Notes: generated by a model not told the origin, from the letters alone. 44,704 bases of DNA from Micrococcus lacusdianchii (GCF_023155805.1 NZ_JAKNUW010000016.1:1-44704), one strand, 5' to 3'; numbered from the stretch's first letter, positions 17,725-26,312 are shown. Program-made: numbers and translations.

Positions 17725-18848
17725 TCCTGACCACCGCCCTCGAACTGGGTCAGGTGCAGGGCCAGCTCGCGCCGCTGGCGCTCGAGCTCCTGGTGCGGCT
17801 CGGCGTACACGTGCTCGAAGACCGAGTCCGGCGCCGCCTCGGTCAGCAGCGCCAGGGCCGCCCGCACGTCCGCCGCCAGGGCGTCGGCCGCCGTCGCCGA
17901 CTCCGCCCGCACCGCCTCGACCTCCGCACCGAGGGACTCCAGGTGCGCCTCGAGCCGGTCGATCGGGTCGCGCCGTCGCCAGGCCTCGAGCTCCTCGGGC
18001 GCCTGGTAGCGGGTGGGGTCGTCGGCCGTGGTGTGCGGGCCCATGCGGTAGGTGACCGTCTCGACGAAGGTGGGCCCGCCGCCGGCGGCCGCACGCTCGA
18101 CGGCACGCCGCGTGGCGGCGAGCACGGCCAGCACGTCGTTGCCGTCCACGCGCAGGGACGGGATGCCGAAGCCCCACGGGCGGTCGGCGATGTGCCGGCG
18201 GCTCTGCAGCCGCACCGGCTCGGAGATGGCCCAGTGGTTGTTCTGGCAGAGGAAGACCACCGGCGCCTGGTACGAGGCCGCGAAGATCATGGCCTCGTTG
18301 ACGTCGCCCTGGCTCGTGGCGCCATCGCCGAAGTAGACGATCGTGGCTGCGTCCGAACGGTCACGGACCACGCCCATGGCATACCCCACGGCGTGCAGCG
18401 CCTGGGCGCCGATGATGAGCTGTTGGGTGGCCACGCCGGTCGTGGCCGGGTCCCAGCCGGAGAACGTCGACCCGCGCCACACGCGCAGCAGGTCCAGCGC
18501 CTCGACGCCCCGCAGCAGTGCGACGCCGTTCTCCCGGTAGGAGGGGAACACGACGTCGGCCCCCCGCAGGGCCAGCGCCGAGCCGACCTGGGAGGCCTCC
18601 TGGCCCAGCAGCGGCGGCCACAGCGCCAGCTCGCCCTGGCGCTGCAGGTGTGTGGCCTCGGTGTCCAGGCGGCGGATCACCGTCATGTCCCGGTGCAGGC
18701 GGGCCAGCATGGCCTCGTCCACGTCGCCCAGCCACGGGTCGAGCTCGGGCTGCGGCCGGCGGACGCCCGCGGCGTCCAGCACCTGGAGCTGGTCCGGCGG
18801 GCAGGTCGGCGGCGAGGCGGCCTCGGTGCTCAGGTCGACGTCGGTCAT
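17721..18848 (-). CDS. 2-oxoacid dehydrogenase E1 component, alpha subunit (branched-chain type)
   Basis: A 375-residue thiamine-diphosphate subunit. The ThDP motif is present as GDGATSQGDVNEAM continuing to CQNNHWAIS (GDG...NN). LLGQEASQVGSALAL, VFPSYRENG and TYRMGPHTTADDPTRY fit the branched-chain/pyruvate E1-alpha family. First gene of the E1a-E1b-E2 operon. In Actinobacteria branched-chain acyl-CoA products feed iso/anteiso fatty acids, dominant in Micrococcus membranes (family and organism knowledge). A perfect CRP-like palindrome lies 82-97 bp upstream. Confidence 0.94.
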   Translation of the reverse strand: MTDVDLSTEAASPPTCPPDQLQVLDAAGVRRPQPELDPWLGDVDEAMLARLHRDMTVIRRLDTEATHLQRQGELALWPPLLGQEASQVGSALALRGADVVFPSYRENGVALLRGVEALDLLRVWRGSTFSGWDPATTGVATQQLIIGAQALHAVGYAMGVVRDRSDAATIVYFGDGATSQGDVNEAMIFAASYQAPVVFLCQNNHWAISEPVRLQSRRHIADRPWGFGIPSLRVDGNDVLAVLAATRRAVERAAAGGGPTFVETVTYRMGPHTTADDPTRYQAPEELEAWRRRDPIDRLEAHLESLGAEVEAVRAESATAADALAADVRAALALLTEAAPDSVFEHVYAEPHQELERQRRELALHLTQFEGGGQE

Positions 18849-18929
18849 GCGGCGGTCCTTCCGGTGGTCGCCCCCGGGGTGCGGGGCAGGGCGGTCGCGC
18901 ACGGACGGGGTGGCGCCGGGCGCATCGAC

Positions 18930-18945
18930 TGTGATTCTAATCACA
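18930..18945. promoter_or_regulatory. perfect CRP/GlxR-type operator upstream of the E1a-E1b-E2 operon
   Basis: TGTGATTCTAATCACA is an exact TGTGA-N6-TCACA with 7-bp arms, in otherwise very GC-rich DNA. Read on the minus strand the centre contains TAGAAT (18939-18934), a good -10 hexamer. A bound regulator would therefore cover the promoter, which suggests repression. Confidence 0.7.
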
Positions 18946-19006
18946 GGCGGCGGGCGGCTGTGAGCCCGTCCCCCGTCCGCCCGCCCCGCACGCGCCGGGC
19001 AGGGGC

Positions 19007-19561
19007 TCAGCCGCGGCGCAGCAGGACGTCGACGGCGGCGTCCAGGTAGGCGTCCACCTGCGCCTCGTCATAGCCCTCGCGCCCGTCGGCCGAGCCGAAC
19101 GACGCGCGGCGCACGTCGTCCGCGGTGAGGTCGCCGTCGCCGTCGAGGGTGTCCCGCAGGCGGTCCAGGAGAGCGTCCACCTGGTCCACGTCGTAGCCCT
19201 GCGCATCGTTCAAGGAGGGCCTGCGGAACCGCTCGGCCGGGGCGCGGTCGGCCCGCGTCACGAGTTCGCGGGTGTCCTCGGCGAGCGCGGCCGACCACCC
19301 GTCGCCGTCCTGGGCGGACTCGCGCTCACGCGAGGTGAGGACCTCTTCGAGGCGGTCGAGCTCGTCGTCGACCTGGTCTGCGGCGTAGCCGCCGTTCACG
19401 GTGGCGAACCGGGCCTGGCGGACGTCGTCGGCCGTGAGGGTGCCCTCGCCCTGCTCGGCGCGGCGCGCGCGGTCGAGGAACGCGTCCACGTGGCTGGGCT
19501 CGTAGCCGATCTCGTCCGACTCGACGTGGTCGAAGCCGGGGGTGTCGTGGGAGGTGGTCAT
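19007..19561 (-). CDS. DivIVA-motif repeat protein
   Basis: A 184-residue acidic, soluble protein built from short DivIVA-type motifs (G-Y-x4-V-D-x-x-L-D). They occur four times: GYEPSHVDAFLDR (19-31), GYAADQVDDELDR (58-70), GYDVDQVDALLDR (122-134) and GYDEAQVDAYLD (163-174). Motifs 1-2 and 3-4 are each joined by an LTADDVR linker, so the protein looks like a duplicated unit. DivIVA/Wag31 proteins organise polar or septal growth. This one lacks the long coiled coil, so it may be an adaptor; that is inference. It follows cdsA by 50 bp. Confidence 0.8.
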   Translation of the reverse strand: MTTSHDTPGFDHVESDEIGYEPSHVDAFLDRARRAEQGEGTLTADDVRQARFATVNGGYAADQVDDELDRLEEVLTSRERESAQDGDGWSAALAEDTRELVTRADRAPAERFRRPSLNDAQGYDVDQVDALLDRLRDTLDGDGDLTADDVRRASFGSADGREGYDEAQVDAYLDAAVDVLLRRG

Positions 19562-19611
19562 GTGCGTCTCCTGAGCGGATCGGGTCCCGTGCGGGGCACG
19601 GGGTGGTGGGG

Positions 19612-20445
19612 TCAGAGCAGGGGCAGCGCGAGGACCGTGTAGACCACGGGCGCCGCGAAGACCAGGGAGTCCAGTCGGTCCATGATGCCGCCGTGCCCGG
19701 GCAGGGCGGAGGACATGTCCTTGATGCCGAGCTCACGCTTGACCATGGACTCCGAGAAGTCGCCGGCGGTGGCGGCGGCCACCGTGGCGGCCCCGAGCAG
19801 CGCGCCCGACCACCAGGGCTGGCCGACCAGCAGGGGGACCAGCACGGTGCCGACGGCGACCGAGCCGACGAGGGAGCCCAGGGCCCCCTCCCAGGACTTC
19901 TTGGGGCTGATGCGCGGGGCGATCGGGGTGCGCCCCCAGCGGTAGCCCACGATGTAGCCGAAGGTGTCGTTGGAGACGACCATCAGCAGCAGGCAGGCGA
20001 CCATCAGGTTCCCGCGCGGCTGGTCCAGCAGGGCCACCGCGAAGGACAGCAGGAAGGGCACCCACAGCAGGACGAACACACCGGCGAGCATGAACTGGCC
20101 GGTGGGGCGCCGGCGCGTGGCCGCCGTCCACGCGCACATCAGCAGGATGGCGGCCATGAGCGCCAGGAAGAGGGCCGGGATGCCGCCCGTCCACGCGGCC
20201 AGGGGCATGGCGGCCGCGCCGACCCACAGCGGCGGGCGGGGCACGTCCATGCCGATCTGGCGGACGGCCACGGCGATCTCGTTGACCCCGCCGATCAGCA
20301 GGGCCACCACGAGCAGCACGAGCAGCCAGGGCAGCCACACGAGGCCGATGAGGGCCGTCACCAGCAGACCGACCCCCACGAGGACGGCGGACCTGAGGTC
20401 ACGGCCGCCCCGTGGGGGCGCGGGGGTCTGCACGGTGGACGTCAT
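19612..20445 (-). CDS. cdsA: phosphatidate cytidylyltransferase (CDP-diacylglycerol synthase)
   Basis: A 277-residue membrane enzyme forming CDP-diacylglycerol from phosphatidate and CTP, the branch point to phosphatidylglycerol, cardiolipin and phosphatidylinositol. It has about seven hydrophobic segments. The family signature is clear near the C-terminus: DTFGYIVGYRWGRTPIAPRI, SPKKSWEGALGSL, GDFSESMVKRELGIKDM and PGHGGIMDRLDS. It lies 25 bp after frr, as in most bacteria (tsf-pyrH-frr-cdsA). Confidence 0.95.
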   Translation of the reverse strand: MTSTVQTPAPPRGGRDLRSAVLVGVGLLVTALIGLVWLPWLLVLLVVALLIGGVNEIAVAVRQIGMDVPRPPLWVGAAAMPLAAWTGGIPALFLALMAAILLMCAWTAATRRRPTGQFMLAGVFVLLWVPFLLSFAVALLDQPRGNLMVACLLLMVVSNDTFGYIVGYRWGRTPIAPRISPKKSWEGALGSLVGSVAVGTVLVPLLVGQPWWSGALLGAATVAAATAGDFSESMVKRELGIKDMSSALPGHGGIMDRLDSLVFAAPVVYTVLALPLL

Positions 20446-20470
20446 GGGGCGTCAGGAGGAGTCCTGAGGC

Positions 20471-21028
20471 TCACACCTCGAGGAGCTCGGTCTCCTTCTT
20501 CTTCGCCATCTCCTCGATCGTGTCGGTGTGCTTCTTGGTCATGGCGTCGAGCTCCTTCTCGCCACGAGTGCCCTCGTCCTCGCCGACCTCGCCGTCCTTG
20601 ACGGCCCTGTCGATGGCCTCCTTGGCCTTGCGGCGGGCGTTGCGCACGGAGACCTTGTGCTCCTCCGCCTTGTTCTTGACGAGCTTCACGTACTCCTTGC
20701 GGCGCTCCTCGGTGAGCTCAGGCATGACCACGCGGATGACCTTGCCGTCGTTGGACGGGTTGGCGCCGACCTCGGACTCGGACAGGGCCTTCTCGATGTT
20801 CCGCAGGGCGGACACGTCGAAGGGCGTGATGAGCAGGGTGCGGGCGTCCGTGGTGGTGAAGGACGCCAGCTGCTGCAGGGGCGTCATGGCTCCGTAGTAG
20901 TCCACCATCACCTTCGAGTACAGGCCCGGGTTCGCACGACCGGTCCGCACGGACGCGAAGTCCTCGCGGGTGGCGTCGATGGTCCGGTCCATCTGCTCCT
21001 GGGCGGACTTCAGGGTGTCCTGGATCAC
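20471..21028 (-). CDS. frr: ribosome recycling factor
   Basis: A 185-residue, full-length RRF that splits post-termination ribosomes together with EF-G. Signature regions are FASVRTGRANPGLYSKVMVD, YYGAMTPLQQLASF, DARTLLITPFDVSALRNIEK and LTEERRKEYVKLVKNKAEEH. The GTG at 21028 is supported by GAGGAGAG upstream and by the family's usual N-terminus; the frame continues upstream without homology. A TAGGAT hexamer at 21068-21063 is a possible -10. Confidence 0.96.
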   Translation of the reverse strand: MIQDTLKSAQEQMDRTIDATREDFASVRTGRANPGLYSKVMVDYYGAMTPLQQLASFTTTDARTLLITPFDVSALRNIEKALSESEVGANPSNDGKVIRVVMPELTEERRKEYVKLVKNKAEEHKVSVRNARRKAKEAIDRAVKDGEVGEDEGTRGEKELDAMTKKHTDTIEEMAKKKETELLEV

Positions 21029-21108
21029 GATCTCTCCTCGGTGGGGGTTCAGGTCTGCGCCCATCCTACGCGGGCGGTCGGGTCCGGGGCGGCGAGGCCA
21101 CCCGGGGC

Positions 21109-21861
21109 TCAGGGGGTGACCGACGTGCCGATCGGCTCCCCCAGCAGGGCGCGGGTGACGTTCCCGGGGCCCTCCATGCCGAAGACGCGCATGCTCAGGC
21201 CGTTGTCCTTGCACATGGTCATGGCCGTCAGGTCCATCACCCGGATGTCACGGCGCAGGGCGTCGTCATACGTGAGGTGGTCGAGTCGCTCCGCAGCCGA
21301 GTCCTTCTTGGGGTCCGCGGTGTAGACGCCGTCCACGCCCGACTTGGCCATGAGCACCTCGTCCGCGCCCACCTCGAGGGCACGCTGAGCGGCCACGGTG
21401 TCCGTGGAGAAGTAGGGCAGGCCAGTGCCGGCGCCGAAGACCACGACGCGGCCCTTCTGCATGTGCCGGATGGCGCGCAGCGGGATGTAGGACTCGGCCA
21501 CCTGCTCCATGTGGATGGCGGACTGCACGCGGGTGGACACGCCGGCCTGGATCAGGAAGTCCTGCAGGGCCAGGCAGTTCATCACGGTGCCGAGCATGCC
21601 CATGTAGTCCGCGCGGCGTCGGTCCATGCCGTTCTCGGACAGCTCCGCGCCGCGGAAAAAGTTGCCGCCGCCCACCACGATCGCGATCTCCACGCGGTCC
21701 GCGGCCGCGGCGATCTGCTCGGCGATGCCGCTGACCGTGTGCGGGTCCACGCCCACGGCGCCGCCGCCGAACACCTCGCCGGAGAGCTTCAGCAGGACCC
21801 GCCGGCGGCCGGTGTCCTCGGAGTCGACGGACGGGGTCGCAGGGTGCGGGGTGATGCTCAT
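21109..21861 (-). CDS. pyrH: uridylate (UMP) kinase
   Basis: A 250-residue amino-acid-kinase-fold enzyme that phosphorylates UMP to UDP. Seen are [15 protein letters not shown], the [13 protein letters not shown] glycine loop, [20 protein letters not shown], the [18 protein letters not shown] segment and [20 protein letters not shown]. It lies between tsf and frr. A hairpin after tsf and a TAGGAT hexamer at 21937-21932 suggest its own promoter, about 71 bp upstream. Confidence 0.96.
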   Translation of the reverse strand: MSITPHPATPSVDSEDTGRRRVLLKLSGEVFGGGAVGVDPHTVSGIAEQIAAAADRVEIAIVVGGGNFFRGAELSENGMDRRRADYMGMLGTVMNCLALQDFLIQAGVSTRVQSAIHMEQVAESYIPLRAIRHMQKGRVVVFGAGTGLPYFSTDTVAAQRALEVGADEVLMAKSGVDGVYTADPKKDSAAERLDHLTYDDALRRDIRVMDLTAMTMCKDNGLSMRVFGMEGPGNVTRALLGEPIGTSVTP

Positions 21862-21960
21862 GGGTGCTGGCGCTCCTCGGGCTCGCGGACGGCGTGCACC
21901 GGGAGGCCGGCGCCGCTGGGGGTCGCCGTCGATCCTACCGGCCGCCCCCGGCCGGGACGA

Positions 21961-22001
21961 CGACGCCCCGCCCCCTCCGCACGGGAGGGGACGGGGCGTC
22001 G
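21961..22001 (-). terminator. terminator after tsf
   Basis: A long hairpin: CGACGCCCCG (21961-21970) pairs with CGGGGCGTCG (21992-22001), and the inner C-rich and G-rich arms pair with one mismatch around a short loop. It begins 41 bp after the tsf stop. It would make pyrH transcription at least partly independent of rpsB-tsf. Confidence 0.7.
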
Positions 22002-22041
22002 GGGTGCGGCCTCGGGGCGGGACCCCGCGGCCGCGGTGGGA

Positions 22042-22878
22042 TCAGTTGCCCACGCGGAAGCGCGCGAAGCCGGTGACCTTGGTGCCGGCCTCGGCGGCGA
22101 CCTTGCCCACGGTGGTCTTCGGGTCCTTCGCGAACGGCTGGTCCTCGAGGACGATCTCCTTGTAGAAGCCGGTCAGGCGACCCTCGACGATCTTCGGCAG
22201 GGCCTGCTCCGGCTTGCCCTCGGCGCGCGCGGTCTCGTCGGCGATGCGACGCTCGTTCTCCACGGTCTCGGCCGGGACGTCCTCGCGGGAGAGGTAGGTC
22301 GGCGAGTACGCGGCGGTGTGCACGGCAATGTCGTGCGCCGCGGTCTTGGCCTCGGCGGAGTCGGCGTCGACGGCGAGCAGCACGCCCACCTGCGCCGGCA
22401 GGTCCTTGGAGGTCTTGTGCAGGTAGGCGTCCACGGTGGCGCCCTCCACACGGGCCACGCGGCGCACGGCGACCTTCTCGCCCAGCAGCGCGCCCTCCTC
22501 GGTGACGTACTCGCCCAGGGTGCGGCCCTCGTGGTCGGAGGCCAGCAGGGCCTCGACGTCGGCGGCCCCGGAGGCCACGGCGGCCTTCAGGACGACGTCG
22601 CCCAGGGTGATGAACTTCTCGGCCTTGGCCACGAAGTCGGTCTCGCAGTTGAGCTCGATCATCACGCCGACGCCGTTCTCCACGGTCGCGGCGACGAGGC
22701 CCTCGGCGGCGGAGCGGCCCTCGCGCTTGGTGGCGCCCTTGAGGCCCTTCACGCGGATGATCTCGATGGCCTTCTCGGCGTTGCCGTCGGCCTCGTCGAG
22801 AGCCTTCTTGACGTCCATCATGCCGGCGCCGGTGCGCTCGCGCAGGGCCTTGATGTCAGCAGCGGTGTAGTTCGCCAT
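22042..22878 (-). CDS. tsf: elongation factor Ts
   Basis: A 278-residue nucleotide-exchange factor for EF-Tu. The N-terminal UBA-like domain carries LRERTGAGMMDVKKALDEADG, and the core has GVMIELNCETDFVAK, both diagnostic. VGKVAAEAGTKVTGFARFRVGN closes the protein as in other actinobacterial EF-Ts. It follows rpsB with about 93 bp holding a strong hairpin, so a fraction of rpsB transcripts may stop before tsf. Confidence 0.97.
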   Translation of the reverse strand: MANYTAADIKALRERTGAGMMDVKKALDEADGNAEKAIEIIRVKGLKGATKREGRSAAEGLVAATVENGVGVMIELNCETDFVAKAEKFITLGDVVLKAAVASGAADVEALLASDHEGRTLGEYVTEEGALLGEKVAVRRVARVEGATVDAYLHKTSKDLPAQVGVLLAVDADSAEAKTAAHDIAVHTAAYSPTYLSREDVPAETVENERRIADETARAEGKPEQALPKIVEGRLTGFYKEIVLEDQPFAKDPKTTVGKVAAEAGTKVTGFARFRVGN

Positions 22879-22923
22879 GCTCGTTCGGTCCTTCCCGATG
22901 TCTGTGGTCTAGCGGGGTCTGGG

Positions 22924-22966
22924 CGGGAGGGGCGGCGCGGGCGTCGCGCGCACGCCGCCCCTCCCG
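22924..22966 (-). terminator. hairpin between rpsB and tsf
   Basis: A perfect 14-bp stem (CGGGAGGGGCGGCG at 22924-22937 with its complement at 22953-22966) and a 15-nt loop, only 5 bp after the rpsB stop. It could terminate partially, or protect the rpsB message 3' end. Confidence 0.65.
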
Positions 22967-22971
22967 GGGGC

Positions 22972-23889
22972 TCACTCGGAGGCGGGGGCGGCCTCGTCGG
23001 CGGGGACCTCGGCCTGCTCGGCGACCGGGGCCTCGGCGGGCTCGGCGGCCATGGGGGCCGCGGTCGGCGACGCGGCCTCCTCGGCCGGGGTCACCTCCGG
23101 CTGCGCGGCCTTCTGGCCCTGCTCGGCCTCGTGCTGCTGCAGGAGCTCGCGCTCCCACTCGGCCATCGGCTCGGCGGAGGCGTCGCCGGACGTGCCGCCC
23201 TGGCGGGCGATCAGGCCCTCGGCCACGGCGTCGGCCACGATGCGGGTGAGGACGGCCACGGAGCGGATCGCGTCGTCGTTGCCCGGGATCGGGTAGGTGA
23301 CCTCGTCCGGGTCGCAGTTGGTGTCGAGGATGGCCACCACGGGGATGCCCAGCTTCTGCGCCTCGTCGACGGCGAGGTGCTCCTTCTTGGTGTCCACGAT
23401 CCACACGGCGGAGGGGGTCTTGGACATGTCGCGGATGCCGCCCAGGTTGCCCTGGAGCTTCTGCAGCTCACGGTTCAGGAGCAGGAGCTCCTTCTTGGTG
23501 TGGTTCGAGCCCGCCACGTCCTCGAAGTCGATCGCCTCGAGCTCCTTCATGCGCTGCACGCGCTTGGAGACGGTCTGGAAGTTGGTGAGCATGCCGCCCA
23601 GCCAACGGTGGTTCACGTAGGGCATGCCGACGCGGGAGGCCTGCTCGGAGATGGCCTCCTGGGCCTGCTTCTTCGTGCCGACGAACAGGATGGTGCCGCC
23701 GTGGGCGACCGTCTGCTTGACGAACTCGTAGGCGCGGTCGATGTGGGTCAGCGACTGCTGCAGGTCGATGATGTAGATGCCGTTGCGCTCGGTGAGGATG
23801 AAGCGCTTCATCTTCGGGTTCCAACGGCGGGTCTGGTGGCCGAAGTGGACACCGGAGTCGAGCAGATTGCGCATGGTCACGACGGACAT
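22972..23889 (-). CDS. rpsB: 30S ribosomal protein S2
   Basis: A 305-residue S2, longer than E. coli S2 (about 240) because of an acidic Ala/Glu/Pro tail after residue about 250, common in Actinobacteria. Diagnostic regions are [60 protein letters not shown] and [16 protein letters not shown]. The gene opens the rpsB-tsf pair and is divergent from the M23 peptidase gene. The 5' leader is long and structured (see 23890-24161). Confidence 0.97.
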   Translation of the reverse strand: MSVVTMRNLLDSGVHFGHQTRRWNPKMKRFILTERNGIYIIDLQQSLTHIDRAYEFVKQTVAHGGTILFVGTKKQAQEAISEQASRVGMPYVNHRWLGGMLTNFQTVSKRVQRMKELEAIDFEDVAGSNHTKKELLLLNRELQKLQGNLGGIRDMSKTPSAVWIVDTKKEHLAVDEAQKLGIPVVAILDTNCDPDEVTYPIPGNDDAIRSVAVLTRIVADAVAEGLIARQGGTSGDASAEPMAEWERELLQQHEAEQGQKAAQPEVTPAEEAASPTAAPMAAEPAEAPVAEQAEVPADEAAPASE

Positions 23890-24161
23890 GGCGTTCCCTT
23901 CTGTGGCAGCCGTGGGACCCCGCGCGGTGCGCGCGGGCGGTCTGCCGGTCGTTGCGTTTCACGGTTGGCGGCCGCCTCCATGGCGGCCCCTGGCATCACG
24001 ACGGCGGCTGCCGGGCCCCACGATCACCCCGGCCGACCTTGCGGGCGGACGGGGACCGGACGTGGGGGCTGGACCCGCTCGGGCGGGACCACCGTGGTGC
24101 GCGGAGTCGGTGTCATGGCACGGCTGGACGCCGGTGGCACGACACCGCTCCCGTGATCCTA
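23890..24161 (-). promoter_or_regulatory. rpsB upstream region: possible promoter and structured leader
   Basis: The 423-bp gap between rpsB and the M23 gene holds no gene I can support. A TAGGAT hexamer on the minus strand (24161-24156) could be a -10, though no good -35 precedes it. The implied leader of about 260 nt contains two clear stem-loops, GGCCGCC/GGCGGCC at 23970-23988 and CCCGCGCG/CGCGCGGG at 23919-23937. S2 represses its own mRNA in other bacteria, so an autoregulatory leader is plausible but unproven here. Confidence 0.35.
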
Positions 24162-24312
24162 CCCCACCGGCCCTCGTCTCCCCCGTCCCCCGGCCGGGTG
24201 CGGGGGTCGGTCCCGCGACTGCTCCTGCACAGGCCGCGCGGGGCCCTCAGCCCTCCACCGGCCCGTGCGGGCGGATGGCGGGCCGGGGCCGCCGGGGCCC
24301 ACCGTGGGGCCC

Positions 24313-24984
24313 ATGCCCCACCGTCTTCCGCACCCCTGGCACCCGCCCGGCCCGTCGGCGCCTCGCAGGACGCGCCCCCTCAGGTCCGGATGGGGGCCAC
24401 CGCTCGCGCTCACCGTGGCCCTCGCCCTGGCGGCCGGTCCGGCCGGGGGGCCGGAGGGCCCGCCCGCGGCGGAGCCGGTGGAGGAGGCCGGGTCGCGCGT
24501 CGTCGTCGCCCGCGGAGCGGCCTCCGGACCCGCCACGCCCCTTCTCCCGCCCGTGCCGGGAGCGGGCCCCGAGGACATCCTCCGCGGCTTCGCCGCCCCT
24601 GTGCGGCCCTGGGGCAGCGGGCACCGCGGGGTGGACGTGGCCGCCCCGGGCGGGCGGGTGACGTCACCGGCGGCGGGCACGGTGCGGTTCGTCGGCGCCG
24701 TGGTGGGACGGGGCGTGGTGACGATCGAGCATCCGGACGGGACCCTGAGCTCGTTCGAGCCGGTCGACTCGTCCCTCGTGCCGGGCCAGGCCGTGGCCGC
24801 GGGGCAGGAGATCGGCACCGTCGCCCCCGTCCTCCACTGCCCCGTGCGGTGCGTGCACTGGGGACTGCGCCGGGAGGATGCGTGGCAGGTGGGGGCGGCG
24901 CGGTACGACCGGTACCTCGACCCGCTGGTCGCCCTCGGCTGGTCCGGCCCCTCGGTGCTGTGGCCGCAGGACCCCTCGGCCTAG
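24313..24984 (+). CDS. M23 family metallopeptidase (LytM-type peptidoglycan endopeptidase)
   Basis: A 223-residue exported protein. A hydrophobic stretch (LALTVALALAAGPAGG) near residue 32 is a signal peptide or anchor, followed by a Pro-rich linker and an M23 domain. Zinc ligands are seen as HRGVD (H-x3-D), with VHWGLR as the HxH-like second motif. The domain opens FAAPVRPWGSGHRGVDVAAP. The start is uncertain: ATG 24313 is preferred, with a GTG at 24265 possible. M23 genes divergent from rpsB are common in Actinobacteria. Its stop overlaps the convergent glycosyltransferase stop by 4 bp. Confidence 0.85.
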   Translation: MPHRLPHPWHPPGPSAPRRTRPLRSGWGPPLALTVALALAAGPAGGPEGPPAAEPVEEAGSRVVVARGAASGPATPLLPPVPGAGPEDILRGFAAPVRPWGSGHRGVDVAAPGGRVTSPAAGTVRFVGAVVGRGVVTIEHPDGTLSSFEPVDSSLVPGQAVAAGQEIGTVAPVLHCPVRCVHWGLRREDAWQVGAARYDRYLDPLVALGWSGPSVLWPQDPSA

Positions 24985-26126
24985 GCGGTTCGGCGCCGGG
25001 CCACCTGCTCGGCGAGGTCCAGCAGCGCGGCGGCCGAGGCGTCCCAGGTGAACCGCGCGGCCTGCGCCACGGAGGCCCGCGAGGCCGCGGCGAAGACGGC
25101 CGGGTCCTCCAGGTCCCGGACGTGCCGCGCGAGGGCGGCGCCGCGGTCGCCCTCCAGGGGGACGCCGCGCCATGCGGCGGTGCCGGAGCCGGCCACCTCG
25201 CGGAACACGGGCAGCTCGGAGCACACGACCGGGGTGCCGTGCGCCTGGGCCTCGGCCACCGGGAGGCCGAACCCCTCGGCCCGGGACAGGGTCACGGACG
25301 CGGTGACGCGGCGCAGCAGTCGGATGTACTCCGCCTCCGCGACCCCACCGTGGAAGACCACCTCGGCCCCGCGCGCCCCGCGCCGGACGCGGGCGGCGGT
25401 CAGGTGCGCCTCCAGGGCGCGGCGCCGTTCGTCGTCGAGCCGCGAGAGCAGGTGCAGGGTGTAGCCGGGCAGGAGGGGGGCGGCGTCGAGCACGGACTCG
25501 ACGTCCTTGTAGGGCATGAACGAGCCCATATAGAGGATCTCCCGCGCCGGGCGCTCGAGGGGGTCGCGGGGCGCGTCCACCGGCTGGGGGGCGTTCGGCA
25601 CCACCCGGACGGGCCGTCGGGTCAGGCGGTGCCGGGCGATCAGCTCCGCGGTGGTCCGCGAGACGGTCGCCACGGCGTCGGCGCGGTCGAGGAGGAGCCG
25701 CTGCGGCGTGTACGCCAGGTGGTAGGCCCGCCACAGCCACCGCAGCGGTTCGGGCAGGTCGCCGGGCGGGGTGGGGTGCTCGTGGTAGATGAGGTCGTGC
25801 AGCGTGAGGATCAGGCCGTGCCGCCGTCCCCACGACCCCATGGTCTGCAGGGGGGAGAACACCACGTCGGGCTCGATCCGGCGGATCTGCCGCGCCACCC
25901 ACGGCTCACGGACGGAGGTCGGCGAGGAGATCCGGTGCCAGGGGACGCCGGCGGGCAGCAGCCGCAGCTGGCGCTCATCCGAGATCAGCATCTCGAGGCG
26001 CACCCGGCCCGGGTCCGCGGTGCCGTGGACGGCCTCGACCAGGCTGGCGCCGTAGCGGGAGATGCCGTCGTGGACGTCCACGCGGGTGTAGCGGGCGTCC
26101 ATGAGCAGCAGCAGGGGGCGGGTCAC
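24981..26126 (-). CDS. GT4-family glycosyltransferase
   Basis: A 381-residue GT-B enzyme. The N-terminal acceptor half includes YTRVDVHDGISRYGASLVEA and VVFSPLQTMGSWGRRHGLIL. The C-terminal nucleotide-sugar half has EILYMGSFMPYKDVESVLDA and the EX7E motif in SRAEGFGLPVAEAQAHGTPV. It probably transfers a hexose or mannose from a GDP/UDP donor to a surface glycan or lipid; donor and acceptor cannot be told from sequence. It is monocistronic, between the convergent M23 gene and the divergent LysM hydrolase. Confidence 0.9.
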   Translation of the reverse strand: MTRPLLLLMDARYTRVDVHDGISRYGASLVEAVHGTADPGRVRLEMLISDERQLRLLPAGVPWHRISSPTSVREPWVARQIRRIEPDVVFSPLQTMGSWGRRHGLILTLHDLIYHEHPTPPGDLPEPLRWLWRAYHLAYTPQRLLLDRADAVATVSRTTAELIARHRLTRRPVRVVPNAPQPVDAPRDPLERPAREILYMGSFMPYKDVESVLDAAPLLPGYTLHLLSRLDDERRRALEAHLTAARVRRGARGAEVVFHGGVAEAEYIRLLRRVTASVTLSRAEGFGLPVAEAQAHGTPVVCSELPVFREVAGSGTAAWRGVPLEGDRGAALARHVRDLEDPAVFAAASRASVAQAARFTWDASAAALLDLAEQVARRRTA

Positions 26127-26259
26127 ACCCCCACGCTAACGGCCGCGGCGACCGCCGGCGGAGCGGTCCCTCCCCGGGTGTCGCCCGGGCCGGCGCCTGT
26201 CGGAGGAGGGACGCCACCGCCCTCTGACATGGGGGTCCTCTGTACGACGATTATTCACA

Positions 26260-26287
26260 TTGCGTTTCGGTAACGATCCGGTACGGT
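26260..26287 (+). promoter_or_regulatory. candidate promoter of the LysM-NlpC/P60 gene
   Basis: TTGCGT (26260-26265) and TACGGT (26282-26287) are 16 bp apart in the only AT-richer part of the 325-bp intergenic region. The predicted leader is about 155 nt. Nothing else gene-like was seen in 26127-26451. Confidence 0.5.
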
Positions 26288-26298
26288 AGGTCACGGTT

Positions 26299-26312
26299 CG
26301 GTCACGTGACCG
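26299..26312. promoter_or_regulatory. 14-bp perfect palindrome downstream of the candidate promoter
   Basis: CGGTCACGTGACCG is a perfect inverted repeat centred about 18 bp downstream of the predicted -10. TAGGTCACGG just before it (26287-26296) repeats one half-site. Its position suits a repressor operator for the wall hydrolase gene. No regulator is assigned. Confidence 0.5.
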
